Shown piece after piece: positions 16,899 to 28,426 of a stretch of 43,414 nt of DNA (the stretch's first letter is position 1; every line of letters starts with the position of its first letter). The notes below the pieces were generated by a model. That model was not told where the DNA came from. It did no database searches and was given only the letters and a program-made list of their open reading frames with translations. The translations under genes and the position numbers were made by a program. Source of the DNA: an uncultured Nitrospira sp. (GTDB lineage Bacteria; Nitrospirota; Nitrospiria; Nitrospirales; Nitrospiraceae); contig CABVSR010000018.1 in assembly GCA_902500995.1 (NCBI GenBank), positions 43,803 to 87,216 on the forward strand. Reading direction: 5' to 3'.

Positions 16899-17392
16899 CC
16901 CGTTCCTCACGAAATTGGATCGCCTATTTGTGCGAGAACCTCGCTTCGTCCGGGATGATGCCGACCTGGGAGGCCGCCACCTACCTGACCGACAACCTGT
17001 TCGGAGATAAACCCAACCCGCGGCTGTTGCGCACGACCTGCCCCTATGAAGATACAACGCACCTGCTCCAACGGCTGTACCAACCGCTCGTCGCGGCGGC
17101 CATTCGCGATCTCCCGCTGCCGGCCTCGGCCATGATCCATGTGTTCACGGATGTCAGCCTCACCGGGAAATCGGCCGTGCTGGTCGTCTATTTCCCCGGA
17201 CCCAATCAGCCGCATCACCTCCTGCTGTTGGATGGGGCCAAGGCGTGGGAACTGGTGTTTGACAATTCAGACGAGTTTAATGCCTGGGCGGAAGAACGTT
17301 ACCGTTTGATCAAGGCCGCGCTGGCCGGCGTACCGGCAGGCGTCCCCGTCTCCCCGACTTCGCCTTTACCCCTCGAAGCCGTCAAGAACTGA
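16895..17392 (+). CDS. Hypothetical protein coupled to the HD-GYP regulator
   Basis: I do not recognise this 165-residue protein. It is probably cytoplasmic, with no signal peptide or membrane segment, and has a mixed alpha/beta look (SAMIHVFTDVSLTGKSAVLVV, then HHLLLLDGAKAWELVFDN). Its ATG overlaps the stop of the upstream HD-GYP regulator (ATGA), so the two are translationally coupled and probably work together, for example as a regulator and its partner. The C-terminal 20 residues are Pro/Val-rich and look disordered. Confidence 0.8.
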   Translation: MTRSSRNWIAYLCENLASSGMMPTWEAATYLTDNLFGDKPNPRLLRTTCPYEDTTHLLQRLYQPLVAAAIRDLPLPASAMIHVFTDVSLTGKSAVLVVYFPGPNQPHHLLLLDGAKAWELVFDNSDEFNAWAEERYRLIKAALAGVPAGVPVSPTSPLPLEAVKN

Positions 17393-17409
17393 CGCGAAGA
17401 TAAGAGCAC

Positions 17410-17472
17410 ATGGCTGATGGCTGATAGCAAGGAGCCGGAGCCTTCCTCACCGTTCTCCCTGCCATCGGCCAT
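17410..17472. repeat. Inverted repeat between convergent genes
   Basis: ATGGCTGATGGC at 17410-17421 is the inverted match, with one mismatch, of GCCATCGGCCAT at 17461-17472; the spacer is 39 bp. GCTGATGGCTGATAGC and two copies of TGCCATCGGC nearby make the gap internally repetitive. It lies between the stops of the 165-aa gene and metH. It could act as a bidirectional terminator or be a small repeat insertion. Confidence 0.4.
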
Positions 17473-17499
17473 ACGCAATCTGCCATCGGCTCTTCGTCG

Positions 17500-21183
<3,684 letters not shown>

Positions 21184-21205
21184 GACTCCCTATGTCTTTC
21201 TGTCG

Positions 21206-21236
21206 CCGGGCATCAGGCGTGCGTTGCCTGCGCCGG
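21206..21236 (-). promoter_or_regulatory. Hairpin in the metH leader
   Basis: On the minus strand CAGGC-AACGCAC-GCCTG forms a 5-bp stem with a 7-nt loop, extended by CCGG pairing outside it. It ends about 20 bases before the metH ATG. I could not match it to the SAM, SAH or cobalamin riboswitch consensus sequences I know, so it is only a possible leader structure. Confidence 0.25.
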
Positions 21237-21369
21237 TGACTTGCGTTGGAGCGGCATCATATCGGGAACGCACTTTTTTCAGCAAGCCATGACGGGCTCT
21301 CGCCTTGACATCGATGCCCCCTGCCGATACGATGCCCGACAGTGTCTGGCACGAGCCTGAGTCGATCGT

Positions 21370-22149
21370 ATGGCGCATCAGACAGTCACCCGCCTCATTC
21401 TTGGTTTCATTCTGTGCCTCAGCCTCGTCGGACCGGAACGCCCTCCCCTCTGGGCCGGGCCCTATTTTGAGGACGGGTATCTCGGGCTGACACAAACCGA
21501 ATTGCACGACAAACTCGGCCTCCCCCAGGCGGTGCGGGACCGTAAATCCGCGTTGCGCGTCTTCACCTATTATCCGATCAGCGACTGGGATCAGTACTTC
21601 AAGAAAGTCGCCTCGCCCGAGAACGGAGAAGATGTCTACACGTTCAAGCGCGACGGGGTCGATGTCCGCTATTCCTTCAGCTACACGTTCGACCCCAACG
21701 ATCAGAACGAGCAACGCCCCCTCTTCGTTCGCCTCGTCGATATCGAATTCTCGCCGCCTGTGGCCCTGAGCAGAGTTCCGCAACTCGTGCCGGAATTCAA
21801 ACCACCGGAGGAGGCTGCTGCGCCGGTGTTCCGCTCCAACATCATGTTGCTGTTTTTTTCGGGGAGCCCGTCGTCGGATGCGCGATTCATCGTGCGGGAG
21901 AAGGGCAAGGATGCGCTGGACTGGTCGCTCGCCTTCCAGATGTTTGCCCTGCAGGGGCTGCCCGATCCGCTGACGCCAAAGGCGCCGATCGACCGCCTGG
22001 AGATCAGTACCCAAAGCCTGCCGTTGGTCAAACTGCGGCAGCGCACCACCCATGAACCGGTCCTCAATCCCTACTCCAAAGCCTTCGCGCAGCTGCCGCC
22101 GCCGGCGCCCGCCGTGAAAAAAATTCCTGTGCCTACATATGCGGAGTAG
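21370..22149 (+). CDS. Secreted hypothetical protein with BamE-like motif
   Basis: The 259-residue protein begins with a signal-peptide-like segment (RLILGFILCLSLVGPERPPLWA). Just after it, DGYLGLTQTELHDKLGLPQAV resembles the GMTxxEVxxxLGxP motif of the small BamE/SmpA fold, although the rest is longer and different (SDWDQYFKKVASPENGEDVY, then DVRYSFSYTFD). The C-terminus is Pro-rich (AQLPPPAPAVKK). It is likely periplasmic or outer-membrane associated. Function unknown. It diverges from metH and converges with the DUF4124 gene. Confidence 0.75.
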   Translation: MAHQTVTRLILGFILCLSLVGPERPPLWAGPYFEDGYLGLTQTELHDKLGLPQAVRDRKSALRVFTYYPISDWDQYFKKVASPENGEDVYTFKRDGVDVRYSFSYTFDPNDQNEQRPLFVRLVDIEFSPPVALSRVPQLVPEFKPPEEAAAPVFRSNIMLLFFSGSPSSDARFIVREKGKDALDWSLAFQMFALQGLPDPLTPKAPIDRLEISTQSLPLVKLRQRTTHEPVLNPYSKAFAQLPPPAPAVKKIPVPTYAE

Positions 22150-22155
22150 TCTCGG

Positions 22156-22818
22156 TCACGGAGCCGGTTGTTCGGCTGGCTCCAACTGGCGGGCCGTACG
22201 TTCGTCCTGCGCGCGATAACTCTGTTCGGTCTGGCTCCGCATCCGCCCCAACATATTGTCCACCGGCTGCGTGGCTCCCGATTGAGGAGGCCCGGCAAGC
22301 GCCTCCAGAGAGGGAGTTCCGATCGCCATCACCTGATAAACGGCAGACAGCCCCACCAGGACCAGCAGCAGCTTGCACAAAATTCTGACGGCCGGATTGC
22401 GGCTCACAAACATCAGCGTGAGCAGAACCAGAGATGAAAGACCTGCCACGAGCACGACGGCCGTCTGATGGGCCGTCAATCCCTTGATGGTGCGAGACCC
22501 GACTTTCGCCGCCACGGCACTCAGGATATCGCCGATCACCCCAGAACCTAGAGGGCGCGTGCCGGAGGTGACCGCTGCCTCTGGCACAGGGGCTGGGACA
22601 GGAGCCGACTGGTCCGTACCGGTCATGGTTCGCACCCGTCCCCGGTAGGCGGCCGGTACCTGATCGAGATTGTCGGTCAAGACCGGTTGGCCCTGGGCAT
22701 CGGTATACACATAGAGAGACCCCGCCTCCGCCTCACATCCGGCAAATCCCGCGAGAAAGAACCCCAGCGTAAGCAACCATGCCCCTGCCTGGTTACCTCT
22801 CCGAGCCATGCATCCCAT
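22156..22818 (-). CDS. DUF4124-type membrane protein
   Basis: The 220-residue protein starts with a signal-like hydrophobic segment (WLLTLGFFLAGFAGC); the Cys after FAG could make it a lipoprotein, or cleavage may follow EAEAG. The mature start LYVYTDAQGQPVLTDNLDQVP matches DUF4124, a short domain common at the N-terminus of envelope proteins. Two further membrane segments follow (TAVVLVAGLSSLVLLTLMF and LCKLLLVLVGLSAVYQVMA). The C-terminus is charged and Gln-rich. GGAGG precedes the ATG at 22818 at good spacing. Function unknown. Confidence 0.75.
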   Translation of the reverse strand: MGCMARRGNQAGAWLLTLGFFLAGFAGCEAEAGSLYVYTDAQGQPVLTDNLDQVPAAYRGRVRTMTGTDQSAPVPAPVPEAAVTSGTRPLGSGVIGDILSAVAAKVGSRTIKGLTAHQTAVVLVAGLSSLVLLTLMFVSRNPAVRILCKLLLVLVGLSAVYQVMAIGTPSLEALAGPPQSGATQPVDNMLGRMRSQTEQSYRAQDERTARQLEPAEQPAP

Positions 22819-22945
22819 CCCCCGCCCTCCTACGGTCCTCCGTCAAGCATAGCAGGTCATCAGGCCTGCCCTTGACGGACTGAAAACCTATTGTTTAGCA
22901 TGCAGAGGAATGCGCCCTTTTGCACCCGTTGACGGAAGGATAGTT

Positions 22946-23398
22946 GTGACCGATCAGACGACTTCGGCAAGCCCCCTGTCCCCCCTGCCTCCCGCGGCCG
23001 AGCCAACGCCCTTTATCCGCCAGCGGCCGGTCCGGATCATTATCAACTCATTTCTCGCGCTGTTTGTGGTCTCGCTGATCGCGTTCCGCTTCGTGCCTGG
23101 CTGGCTGGATCCCGACTTTTCGAAACATATCGAAAGCCACCGCGTGATGGTGGGCATGGACCGCAAGCAGGTCCTGGATTCGTGGGGTTCGCCGAATACG
23201 ATGAATGTGACCCATACCAGCGACGGGCTCCGGCGCGAAGAATGGATCTTTGAGGATTGGGAAAGCCCGGCGGTCGTCAAGCACCGCTATCTGTATTTTG
23301 AAGAAGGCAAGTTGATCGGTGGCCACTTTTCAGGGTCCGACGTACGCCTGCCGTTGCCGACCACTCCGGAGCCGGTCAAACCGAAGGGCCACCCTTAG
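22946..23398 (+). CDS. Membrane-anchored BamE-like hypothetical protein
   Basis: This 150-residue protein has one membrane segment (IIINSFLALFVVSLIAFRF) and then a small periplasmic domain: VMVGMDRKQVLDSWGSPNTM, followed by EEWIFED, YLYFEEGKLIG. This GMxxxxVxxxWGxP then strand-strand pattern is typical of the BamE/SmpA fold. I chose the GTG at 22946 because GGAAGGA lies five bases upstream; the in-frame ATG at 22910 has its AGAGGA directly adjacent, too close to work well. Function unknown, probably envelope-related. Confidence 0.75.
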   Translation: MTDQTTSASPLSPLPPAAEPTPFIRQRPVRIIINSFLALFVVSLIAFRFVPGWLDPDFSKHIESHRVMVGMDRKQVLDSWGSPNTMNVTHTSDGLRREEWIFEDWESPAVVKHRYLYFEEGKLIGGHFSGSDVRLPLPTTPEPVKPKGHP

Positions 23399-23445
23399 TC
23401 GTCGAGTCTCGAAGTCTCTGGCCAGACCCCTCTCTGTTCCGTGCG

Positions 23446-23715
23446 TCAATCCGCCTCGTTGCCGGCCTCACGGACTTGTAGAGCCAATCGGCTCAGGAGG
23501 ATTTCCGCCCGTTGCCTGTCCTGTTTCCCAACCATGACACGGCTGCCCAACAGCGCCACACCCGGATAGAGCGCACCGACGTGTTCATGCTGAACGGCGT
23601 AGGGGATGCCATTGCCGTCCAGCAGGCTCCGGATGAGGGCCAGCTCACCGGCATCGGCCGGCTCGCGCAGGGTTACGAGAGGCTGAGACTGTTCAGGGTT
23701 ATGCCGTACCGTCAC
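23446..23715 (-). CDS. DUF2007-type putative signal-transducing protein
   Basis: The 89-residue product matches the small DUF2007 family: LVTLREPADAGELALIRSLL, then GIPYAVQHEHVGALYPGVAL and GSRVMVGKQDRQRAEILLSR. The GTG start at 23715 follows AAAGGG; the frame stays open upstream to 23760. Members have an ACT/ferredoxin-like fold, and their role is not established. It is probably cytoplasmic. Confidence 0.75.
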   Translation of the reverse strand: MTVRHNPEQSQPLVTLREPADAGELALIRSLLDGNGIPYAVQHEHVGALYPGVALLGSRVMVGKQDRQRAEILLSRLALQVREAGNEAD

Positions 23716-23943
23716 GATTGCCCTTTCGGCAGGCCACGTTCTGCATGGACCGGATCGCACTCACCACGACCGGGCATACTCTCCTACAAATCGCGCCTGA
23801 TTCGTTGCAATTCACTCGGATGGTCAATACACTCACAGATAAGCAGAAACACGTTCCGGATACAGCAGTTGGCCACGATTTGACTCAGCTGGCCGCGCGG
23901 AGATCGCCGCCGATGGCCTCGTCGCCGGGCGACGGGGGACGAC

Positions 23944-24228
23944 TTACGGAGTTTCAGTGATTTGGACGCGCCGTTCCTTCCCGGGGCCGCCCGACACCGT
24001 CAGAACGCGTTTCCATTCGCGAACCTGGTAGATGGCCCAGGCCTGCGGCTGATTCTTGTAAAACGCATCCGGGTCTTCGCCTGACGCATTGAGGTAAATA
24101 GGCTCCGTAAACCCTTCTTCCAGCACATAGTCCAACAGACAGTCCGTGGTAAACCCCTTTCCATGCAGGGCCACCTCGGCTAGAAAGTTGAGAATCTCGT
24201 CGGAATCCTGAATGGTGATAGGCTTCAT
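23944..24228 (-). CDS. Small hypothetical protein
   Basis: I do not recognise this 94-residue protein. It starts MKPITIQDSDEILNFLAEVAL and contains FTTDCLLDYVLEEGFTEPIY and AWAIYQVREWKRVLTVSGGP. It looks like a compact soluble alpha/beta protein with no signal peptide or membrane segment. The ATG at 24228 leaves a 47-bp gap to the divergent CADD-like gene; the ribosome-binding site is weak, and an upstream in-frame ATG at 24282 would overlap that gene's start. Confidence 0.65.
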   Translation of the reverse strand: MKPITIQDSDEILNFLAEVALHGKGFTTDCLLDYVLEEGFTEPIYLNASGEDPDAFYKNQPQAWAIYQVREWKRVLTVSGGPGKERRVQITETP

Positions 24229-24275
24229 GTGACCGGTGGCTGATTGTAGCCAGCAGGAATGAAGGAAGGCAAGGC

Positions 24276-25028
24276 ATGGCACAGAAGAGATTGGCGCGCA
24301 CGCAGTTTCTCGAGCGGTTGTTGTCCCTCATGGATCGCAAGCACCATTGGGCCTGGCCGATCATCATGGGTCCCGGCATGACGAAGGCCCAGCTGAAGCT
24401 CCACTACCAGCAGGAGTACCTGGTGTATGTGCGGGACTTCCCGGTCCTCCTGGCCCGCGTGCATGGACAAAACCCGCCTCCGGACGTGCGCCGCATGTTG
24501 GCTGAGAACATTTACGAGGAAGATACTGGAGGCCTCTCCTTCGGCCGGTCCCATCCCGAGCTCTTCAATGAAATGATGCGCGGACTCGGATTCGACAGCC
24601 AGGTATTCTTCAGAGCGAAACTCCTCCCCTCCAGCGCCCGTTATCGCCGGTGGTTGGAGAAAGTCACGGCCAGCCGCGACTGGGTCGTCGGCGCCGCCGC
24701 CCTCGCCGTGTTCGTGGAGGGCAGCATTAAAGACCGCCAGGAAATTCAGGAACCCTCCAAGCCCAAAACCGAGGCCGAGATCGAAGCCTACATCGACGCC
24801 CATCCCCTCATTCGTCATCACAAGATCGACCGCCAGTCTATGGATCTCATCCGCGCGCATCAGAAGGTGGAGGCCGGGCATAGACAAGACGCCTACACGA
24901 TGGTCGTGACCTACGCAGATAGCAGAAGCCGGCAGAATGCCGTGTTGGCCTGTGTCAAGCAGGGGCTGGCGCTCTGGACGGCCTACCGTGACGGCATCGC
25001 CAAAGCCTGCAAATTAGTCAGGCCATGA
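24276..25028 (+). CDS. CADD/TenA/PqqC-like putative di-iron protein
   Basis: The 250-residue protein has the all-helical haem-oxygenase-like fold signature of the TenA/PqqC/CADD group: LKLHYQQEYLVYVRDFPVLL near the start, LAENIYEEDTGGLSFGRSHP, AVFVEGSIKDR, and late LIRAHQKVEAGHRQDAY. The spaced Glu, His, Glu and His-x3-Glu-x2-His residues fit a metal-binding pocket like that of CADD, with Glu replacing the usual Asp. CADD-type proteins in Chlamydia and Nitrosomonas make p-aminobenzoate from their own tyrosine, replacing pabABC; that role is possible but unproven here. Its stop overlaps the next start (ATGA), so the two are coupled. Confidence 0.8.
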   Translation: MAQKRLARTQFLERLLSLMDRKHHWAWPIIMGPGMTKAQLKLHYQQEYLVYVRDFPVLLARVHGQNPPPDVRRMLAENIYEEDTGGLSFGRSHPELFNEMMRGLGFDSQVFFRAKLLPSSARYRRWLEKVTASRDWVVGAAALAVFVEGSIKDRQEIQEPSKPKTEAEIEAYIDAHPLIRHHKIDRQSMDLIRAHQKVEAGHRQDAYTMVVTYADSRSRQNAVLACVKQGLALWTAYRDGIAKACKLVRP

Positions 25029-25921
25029 ACAGTCTGCGATCCACTCACCGGCTGCTGCTGCCGCTGCTTTTCATCATCCTCTGTCTCCATCAGGTGGCTT
25101 GGGCATCGGTCTCGCCGGACGACATGGTGTTGGTTCCGGCCGGGGAATTCTCCATGGGGGCGCCGGCCGACCAAGGCGGCCTACCGGATGAGCAACCGAT
25201 GCGGCTGGTGTACGTGGGCGCCTTCTGGATCGATCGGTACGAAGTCACCAACGCCGCCTATCTGCAATTCGTGGAGGCCACGCAGTACGAAGCCCCGGCG
25301 AACGCCGCCGCCCGTCTGAACCTGTGGGAACAGAGCAAGCCCATCCCGGGCATCGAGCAACATCCGGTCGTCAATGTGAGTTGGCTAGATGCCGTTGCAT
25401 TCTGCCGCTGGGCGAAGAAGCGGTTGCCGACGGAAGCGGAATGGGAAAAGACCGCTCGAGGGACCGACAGGCGAACCTACCCCTGGGGCAACGAGTGGAC
25501 CATCGACCACGCCAACAGCGCAAGCTACTGGGCGGGAAAAACCGTGGAGTTTGCGAACAGCGCGGAATGGGAAGCCTTCTGGATCAAAGGCCAAGGCGCA
25601 GAAATCTCCAAGGCAAAAGGTCTCAAAGGTGAAATCCTCACCCTGCCGGTCGGCAGCTTCCCGGCCGGGGCCAGTCCCTATGGCGTGTTGGACATGGCAG
25701 GCAATGCCGCCGAATGGGTGCAGGACTGGTACAATCCCAACTATTACCGCTCGGCACCACTCACCAATCCTCCCGGACCAGAACGGGGCGCCATCAAAGC
25801 CATGCGCGGGGGTTCCTGGCTGAAGCCGGCGATCAGCTTGCGCACTTCGGATCGCGATTGGGGGACGATGGACAGCCACCCATCCGGGACCGGCTTCCGT
25901 TGCGCCAGAGACAGCTATTGA
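25025..25921 (+). CDS. Secreted formylglycine-generating-enzyme-like protein (no catalytic Cys)
   Basis: The 298-residue protein has a signal peptide (LLLPLLFIILCLHQVAWA) and a full SUMF1/FGE-sulfatase fold: MVLVPAGEFSMGAP, FWIDRYEVTNAAYLQFVEAT, HPVVNVSWLDAVAFCRWAKK, RLPTEAEWEKTARG, YPWGNEWT, GVLDMAGNAAEWVQDWY, MRGGSWLKP and GTGFRCARD. The two catalytic cysteines of true formylglycine-generating enzymes, expected just after RGGSW, are absent, so it should not activate sulfatases. Many bacterial relatives serve as periplasmic ligand-binding or scaffold domains. It is translationally coupled to the CADD-like gene. Confidence 0.88.
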   Translation: MNSLRSTHRLLLPLLFIILCLHQVAWASVSPDDMVLVPAGEFSMGAPADQGGLPDEQPMRLVYVGAFWIDRYEVTNAAYLQFVEATQYEAPANAAARLNLWEQSKPIPGIEQHPVVNVSWLDAVAFCRWAKKRLPTEAEWEKTARGTDRRTYPWGNEWTIDHANSASYWAGKTVEFANSAEWEAFWIKGQGAEISKAKGLKGEILTLPVGSFPAGASPYGVLDMAGNAAEWVQDWYNPNYYRSAPLTNPPGPERGAIKAMRGGSWLKPAISLRTSDRDWGTMDSHPSGTGFRCARDSY

Positions 25922-26085
25922 TCCGTGCCGTTCCGGCGCCGCACCTGGCGTCAGATCATCAGACCCGATTTCCACCCCCTGCCCGATTTTCAGGAGATTC
26001 TAGGTCCCTTGCGCCTCTGCCGCTATACTGCTCGTAACGGCGTTCTCTCTCCACACGGCCTAACATAATCGGTCCTGCAGCCACC

Positions 26086-26835
26086 ATGACACCGCATCTC
26101 CCTCATGCCGCCGACGGCGGCTCCAGATCGCAATTCCGCCTTTTACTGGCAGACGATTCACCTGAATCCCAAGCCTTGATCCGATTGTTTCTCGAGGGAT
26201 CAGCCTGCGAGCTTCATGCCGTCGCAAACGGAGAAGCAGCCGTCGCCTTCTTTCAGTCTCAGCCGTTTGACCTCGTGCTCATCGATCAACACATGCCGGT
26301 CATGGACGGTTTCACCGCGACCCGCCTGATGCGGGCCTGGGAATGTTCGCGTCAACGATCCTCGGCGCCGATTCTGGTCATGACCGCGAATTCATCACCC
26401 GACTCGAAAGCGCTGAGCCAAGCGGCCGGATGCACTGGCCTCCTGCTCAAGCCGCTCACGAGAAAATTGCTTGCCGAGACGTTCCGAACCTATTGTCCGC
26501 CCTCTTCCCATCAAAGCGCGCCGGCACAGCCCGCTCCATCCACCGGGCTCGCAGCAGTCATCGACGAAGAACTCGCGCGACGGCGGCCCCTCTTTCTCGA
26601 CCATCGCCGTGAAGACCTGACTCGCCTTCAGGACGCCATCGAACGGGGGGACAGCGAATTTGTCCGCACCCTGGGGCATCGCATCAAAGGCTTGGCCGGA
26701 TCCTATGGATTTCCCGACATCGGTCTGGCAGGAGCGCAATTGGAGCTCGCGGCCAGAGATCGGGACCTTGCCGCCATGCGCAGGATTGTCGACCAACTGG
26801 CCACGATCCTTTCCCGGGCCGAGCAGGCCGCTTGA
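26086..26835 (+). CDS. Receiver-HPt phosphotransfer protein
   Basis: The 249-residue protein joins a receiver domain (RLLLADDSPESQALI, phospho-acceptor Asp in VLIDQHMPVMDGFTATR, Lys in LLLKPLTRK) to a C-terminal histidine phosphotransfer domain whose active His is about residue 198 in LGHRIKGLAGSYGF. No kinase or DNA-binding part is present. It could pass phosphate between a kinase elsewhere and another regulator. The next gene, 38 bp on, encodes another receiver protein, a natural partner. Confidence 0.9.
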   Translation: MTPHLPHAADGGSRSQFRLLLADDSPESQALIRLFLEGSACELHAVANGEAAVAFFQSQPFDLVLIDQHMPVMDGFTATRLMRAWECSRQRSSAPILVMTANSSPDSKALSQAAGCTGLLLKPLTRKLLAETFRTYCPPSSHQSAPAQPAPSTGLAAVIDEELARRRPLFLDHRREDLTRLQDAIERGDSEFVRTLGHRIKGLAGSYGFPDIGLAGAQLELAARDRDLAAMRRIVDQLATILSRAEQAA

Positions 26836-26873
26836 ACGACGGTCTGTGAACGAGGCAAAGGAAGAGTTCGACC

Positions 26874-27518
26874 ATGAGCATTCTCATCATCGACGATTTT
26901 CAGGAGCAACGGGACCTGCTCCACGCCATCCTTCACCGGGCCGGATTCGGACCGTTGCTTCCAGTAGCCACAGCCCAGGAAGGATTAGATCTGCTGGGGA
27001 TCGGCAAACGTGGCAAACCCGGAAACGGCATCGATCTGGTTCTGATGGATCTCGAAATGCCGGGCATCGATGGATTGGAAGCCTGCCAGCGAATTAGAAT
27101 GGAAGAGCCGCTCCAGGGTTTGCCCATCATCATCATTACGGCGCATACGGCAGAACAGGATATTCAAGCCGCTTACACGGCAGGGGCCACGGACTATATT
27201 CGCAAGCCGGTGATTCCAGCCGAACTGCTGGCGCGAACCGCCACCGCGCTGAGCCTGAAACAGGAAATCGACGCGCGGAAATTACGCGAACAGGAGCTGC
27301 TTGAACGGACCAAGGAACTCGACCATGCCTTCGAGCACATCACCACGCTCCATGGCACGGTGCAGATTTGCGCCAAGTGCAAGCGCGTGAAGACGGATGG
27401 CCCGTACTGGCAACGGGTCGAAGACTACTTACGCCGGCTGGCCCGCTCCACGGTCAAGGAAGCCGTCTGCGACTCCTGCATGTATCAGGCTTACCCCCAC
27501 CTGAAGCGGATGCCTTAG
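26874..27518 (+). CDS. Response regulator with Cys-rich C-terminal tail
   Basis: The 214-residue protein has a receiver domain (ILIIDDFQEQRDLLH, Asp in VLMDLEMPGIDGLEA, Lys in YIRKPVIPAELL), a coiled coil (about 125-160), and a short tail with ICAKCKRVK, YWQRVEDYL and CDSCMY. Four cysteines in two CxxC pairs suggest a zinc or iron-sulfur site; the same tail occurs at the end of many bacterial signalling proteins. No DNA-binding or enzymatic output is seen. The TAG stop at 27516-27518 is the first three bases of an inverted-repeat element, so the present C-terminus may have been set by its insertion. Confidence 0.88.
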   Translation: MSILIIDDFQEQRDLLHAILHRAGFGPLLPVATAQEGLDLLGIGKRGKPGNGIDLVLMDLEMPGIDGLEACQRIRMEEPLQGLPIIIITAHTAEQDIQAAYTAGATDYIRKPVIPAELLARTATALSLKQEIDARKLREQELLERTKELDHAFEHITTLHGTVQICAKCKRVKTDGPYWQRVEDYLRRLARSTVKEAVCDSCMYQAYPHLKRMP

Positions 27519-27694
27519 CCCGGACTATTCATGAACACCCGCTGCGTCGTCCGATCCTCTCGCCCGGCGGGGCTTTTCTCGTTCGGCCTCCTCAACGGAC
27601 TGAAAGTACGCCTGCGTCGGCCTCACCTGCGAGAAGCCCCGGCGGGCTTCGGTCTCGAACGCCTCGCGGAGGCATTCATGAATAATCCGGGCTA
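27516..27694. repeat. 179-bp inverted-repeat (MITE-like) element
   Basis: TAGCCCGGACTATTCATGAA at 27516-27535 is repeated in inverted orientation with one mismatch at 27675-27694. Nested inside, GCCCGGCGGGGCTTTTCTCG (27562-27581) is an imperfect inverted match of CGAGAAGCCCCGGCGGGC (27630-27647), so much of the element could fold into one long stem. It encodes no transposase. It overlaps the stop codon of the response regulator and lies between two convergent genes. I believe related sequences occur in Nitrospira genomes, but that is from memory. Confidence 0.7.
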
Positions 27695-27738
27695 GCAACC
27701 CGTTCAGGACAATCGCCCGCGGCCAGGCGAGAAGACGC

Positions 27739-28407
27739 TCATTTCTTCCCCTGCTCCGCCACGACAAAGGCCACGTCTTCGACCCGCACCACCGGCATGA
27801 TCAGGCCGAGCCCTTCGACCTCGTGAGAAAAATCGTAGACAAGGGATTCCTCCGGGATCAATCTGCCGCACAGCAGCACATCAATCTCGATCCGCTCCCC
27901 GCGCTGCATCCTGGCCTGGAAGTCGCCCGTCGCCGCGCCCGCCGACGCAATCAGCGTCGCCGGAAGGTCTTCATGCTTGAAACGCACCTCACCCCACGCC
28001 GTCCGGATGAATTTCGGCCCGAGTACGACACGAAAGCCCCCCTCCACTTCATCGAAACGCGAAAGTTCGCCCAGCCAGGCGACGATGATCACCCATCCCA
28101 GTGGCGCCTTTCCTTCGCGCAGGGCATCCCGTTGACGATTGAGAGCAAACAGCCGGTCGTCATGGCCCGGGTCGTGATGCCCGTGACCATAGACCTGTGA
28201 CCAGTTTGGAGGGAAACCGTCCAGCGCGGCGAGAAACTCTTCGATCGGCTTAGGATCAAGCAGGAGGTGGCTGTCGGCAGGAAGGCTCTCCAGCGCGGCC
28301 GACAGTGTGTGATGCAATTGATGAGATCCGGCAGCCTCTCCGGCGAAAACCATGGCGGGCATCGCCCAGGCCAGCAGGAGCAATGCCATGGGGAAAGGGG
28401 TCCGCAC
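27739..28407 (-). CDS. Secreted hypothetical protein
   Basis: I do not recognise this 222-residue protein. It has a clear signal peptide (MALLLLAWAMPAMVFAG) followed by a soluble region with SHLLLDPKPIEEFLAALDGF, a His-rich stretch (YGHGHHDPGHDD) and DVLLCGRLIPEESLVYDF. The His cluster could bind metal. I chose the GTG at 28407, which follows AGGAG; an ATG six codons in (28389) has no such site. It sits 19 bp after the next gene's stop and is probably co-transcribed with it. Confidence 0.7.
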   Translation of the reverse strand: MRTPFPMALLLLAWAMPAMVFAGEAAGSHQLHHTLSAALESLPADSHLLLDPKPIEEFLAALDGFPPNWSQVYGHGHHDPGHDDRLFALNRQRDALREGKAPLGWVIIVAWLGELSRFDEVEGGFRVVLGPKFIRTAWGEVRFKHEDLPATLIASAGAATGDFQARMQRGERIEIDVLLCGRLIPEESLVYDFSHEVEGLGLIMPVVRVEDVAFVVAEQGKK

Positions 28408-28426
28408 GTGAAGGGAACTCCTGAGC

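Noticed and set aside
21184-21369. Cobalamin or SAM riboswitch before metH
   Set aside because: The conserved boxes of those classes were not found; only one simple hairpin is visible.
27525-27767. 80-codon minus-strand ORF
   Set aside because: It lies almost wholly inside the 179-bp inverted-repeat element and its composition follows from the palindrome; no ribosome-binding site or family match.
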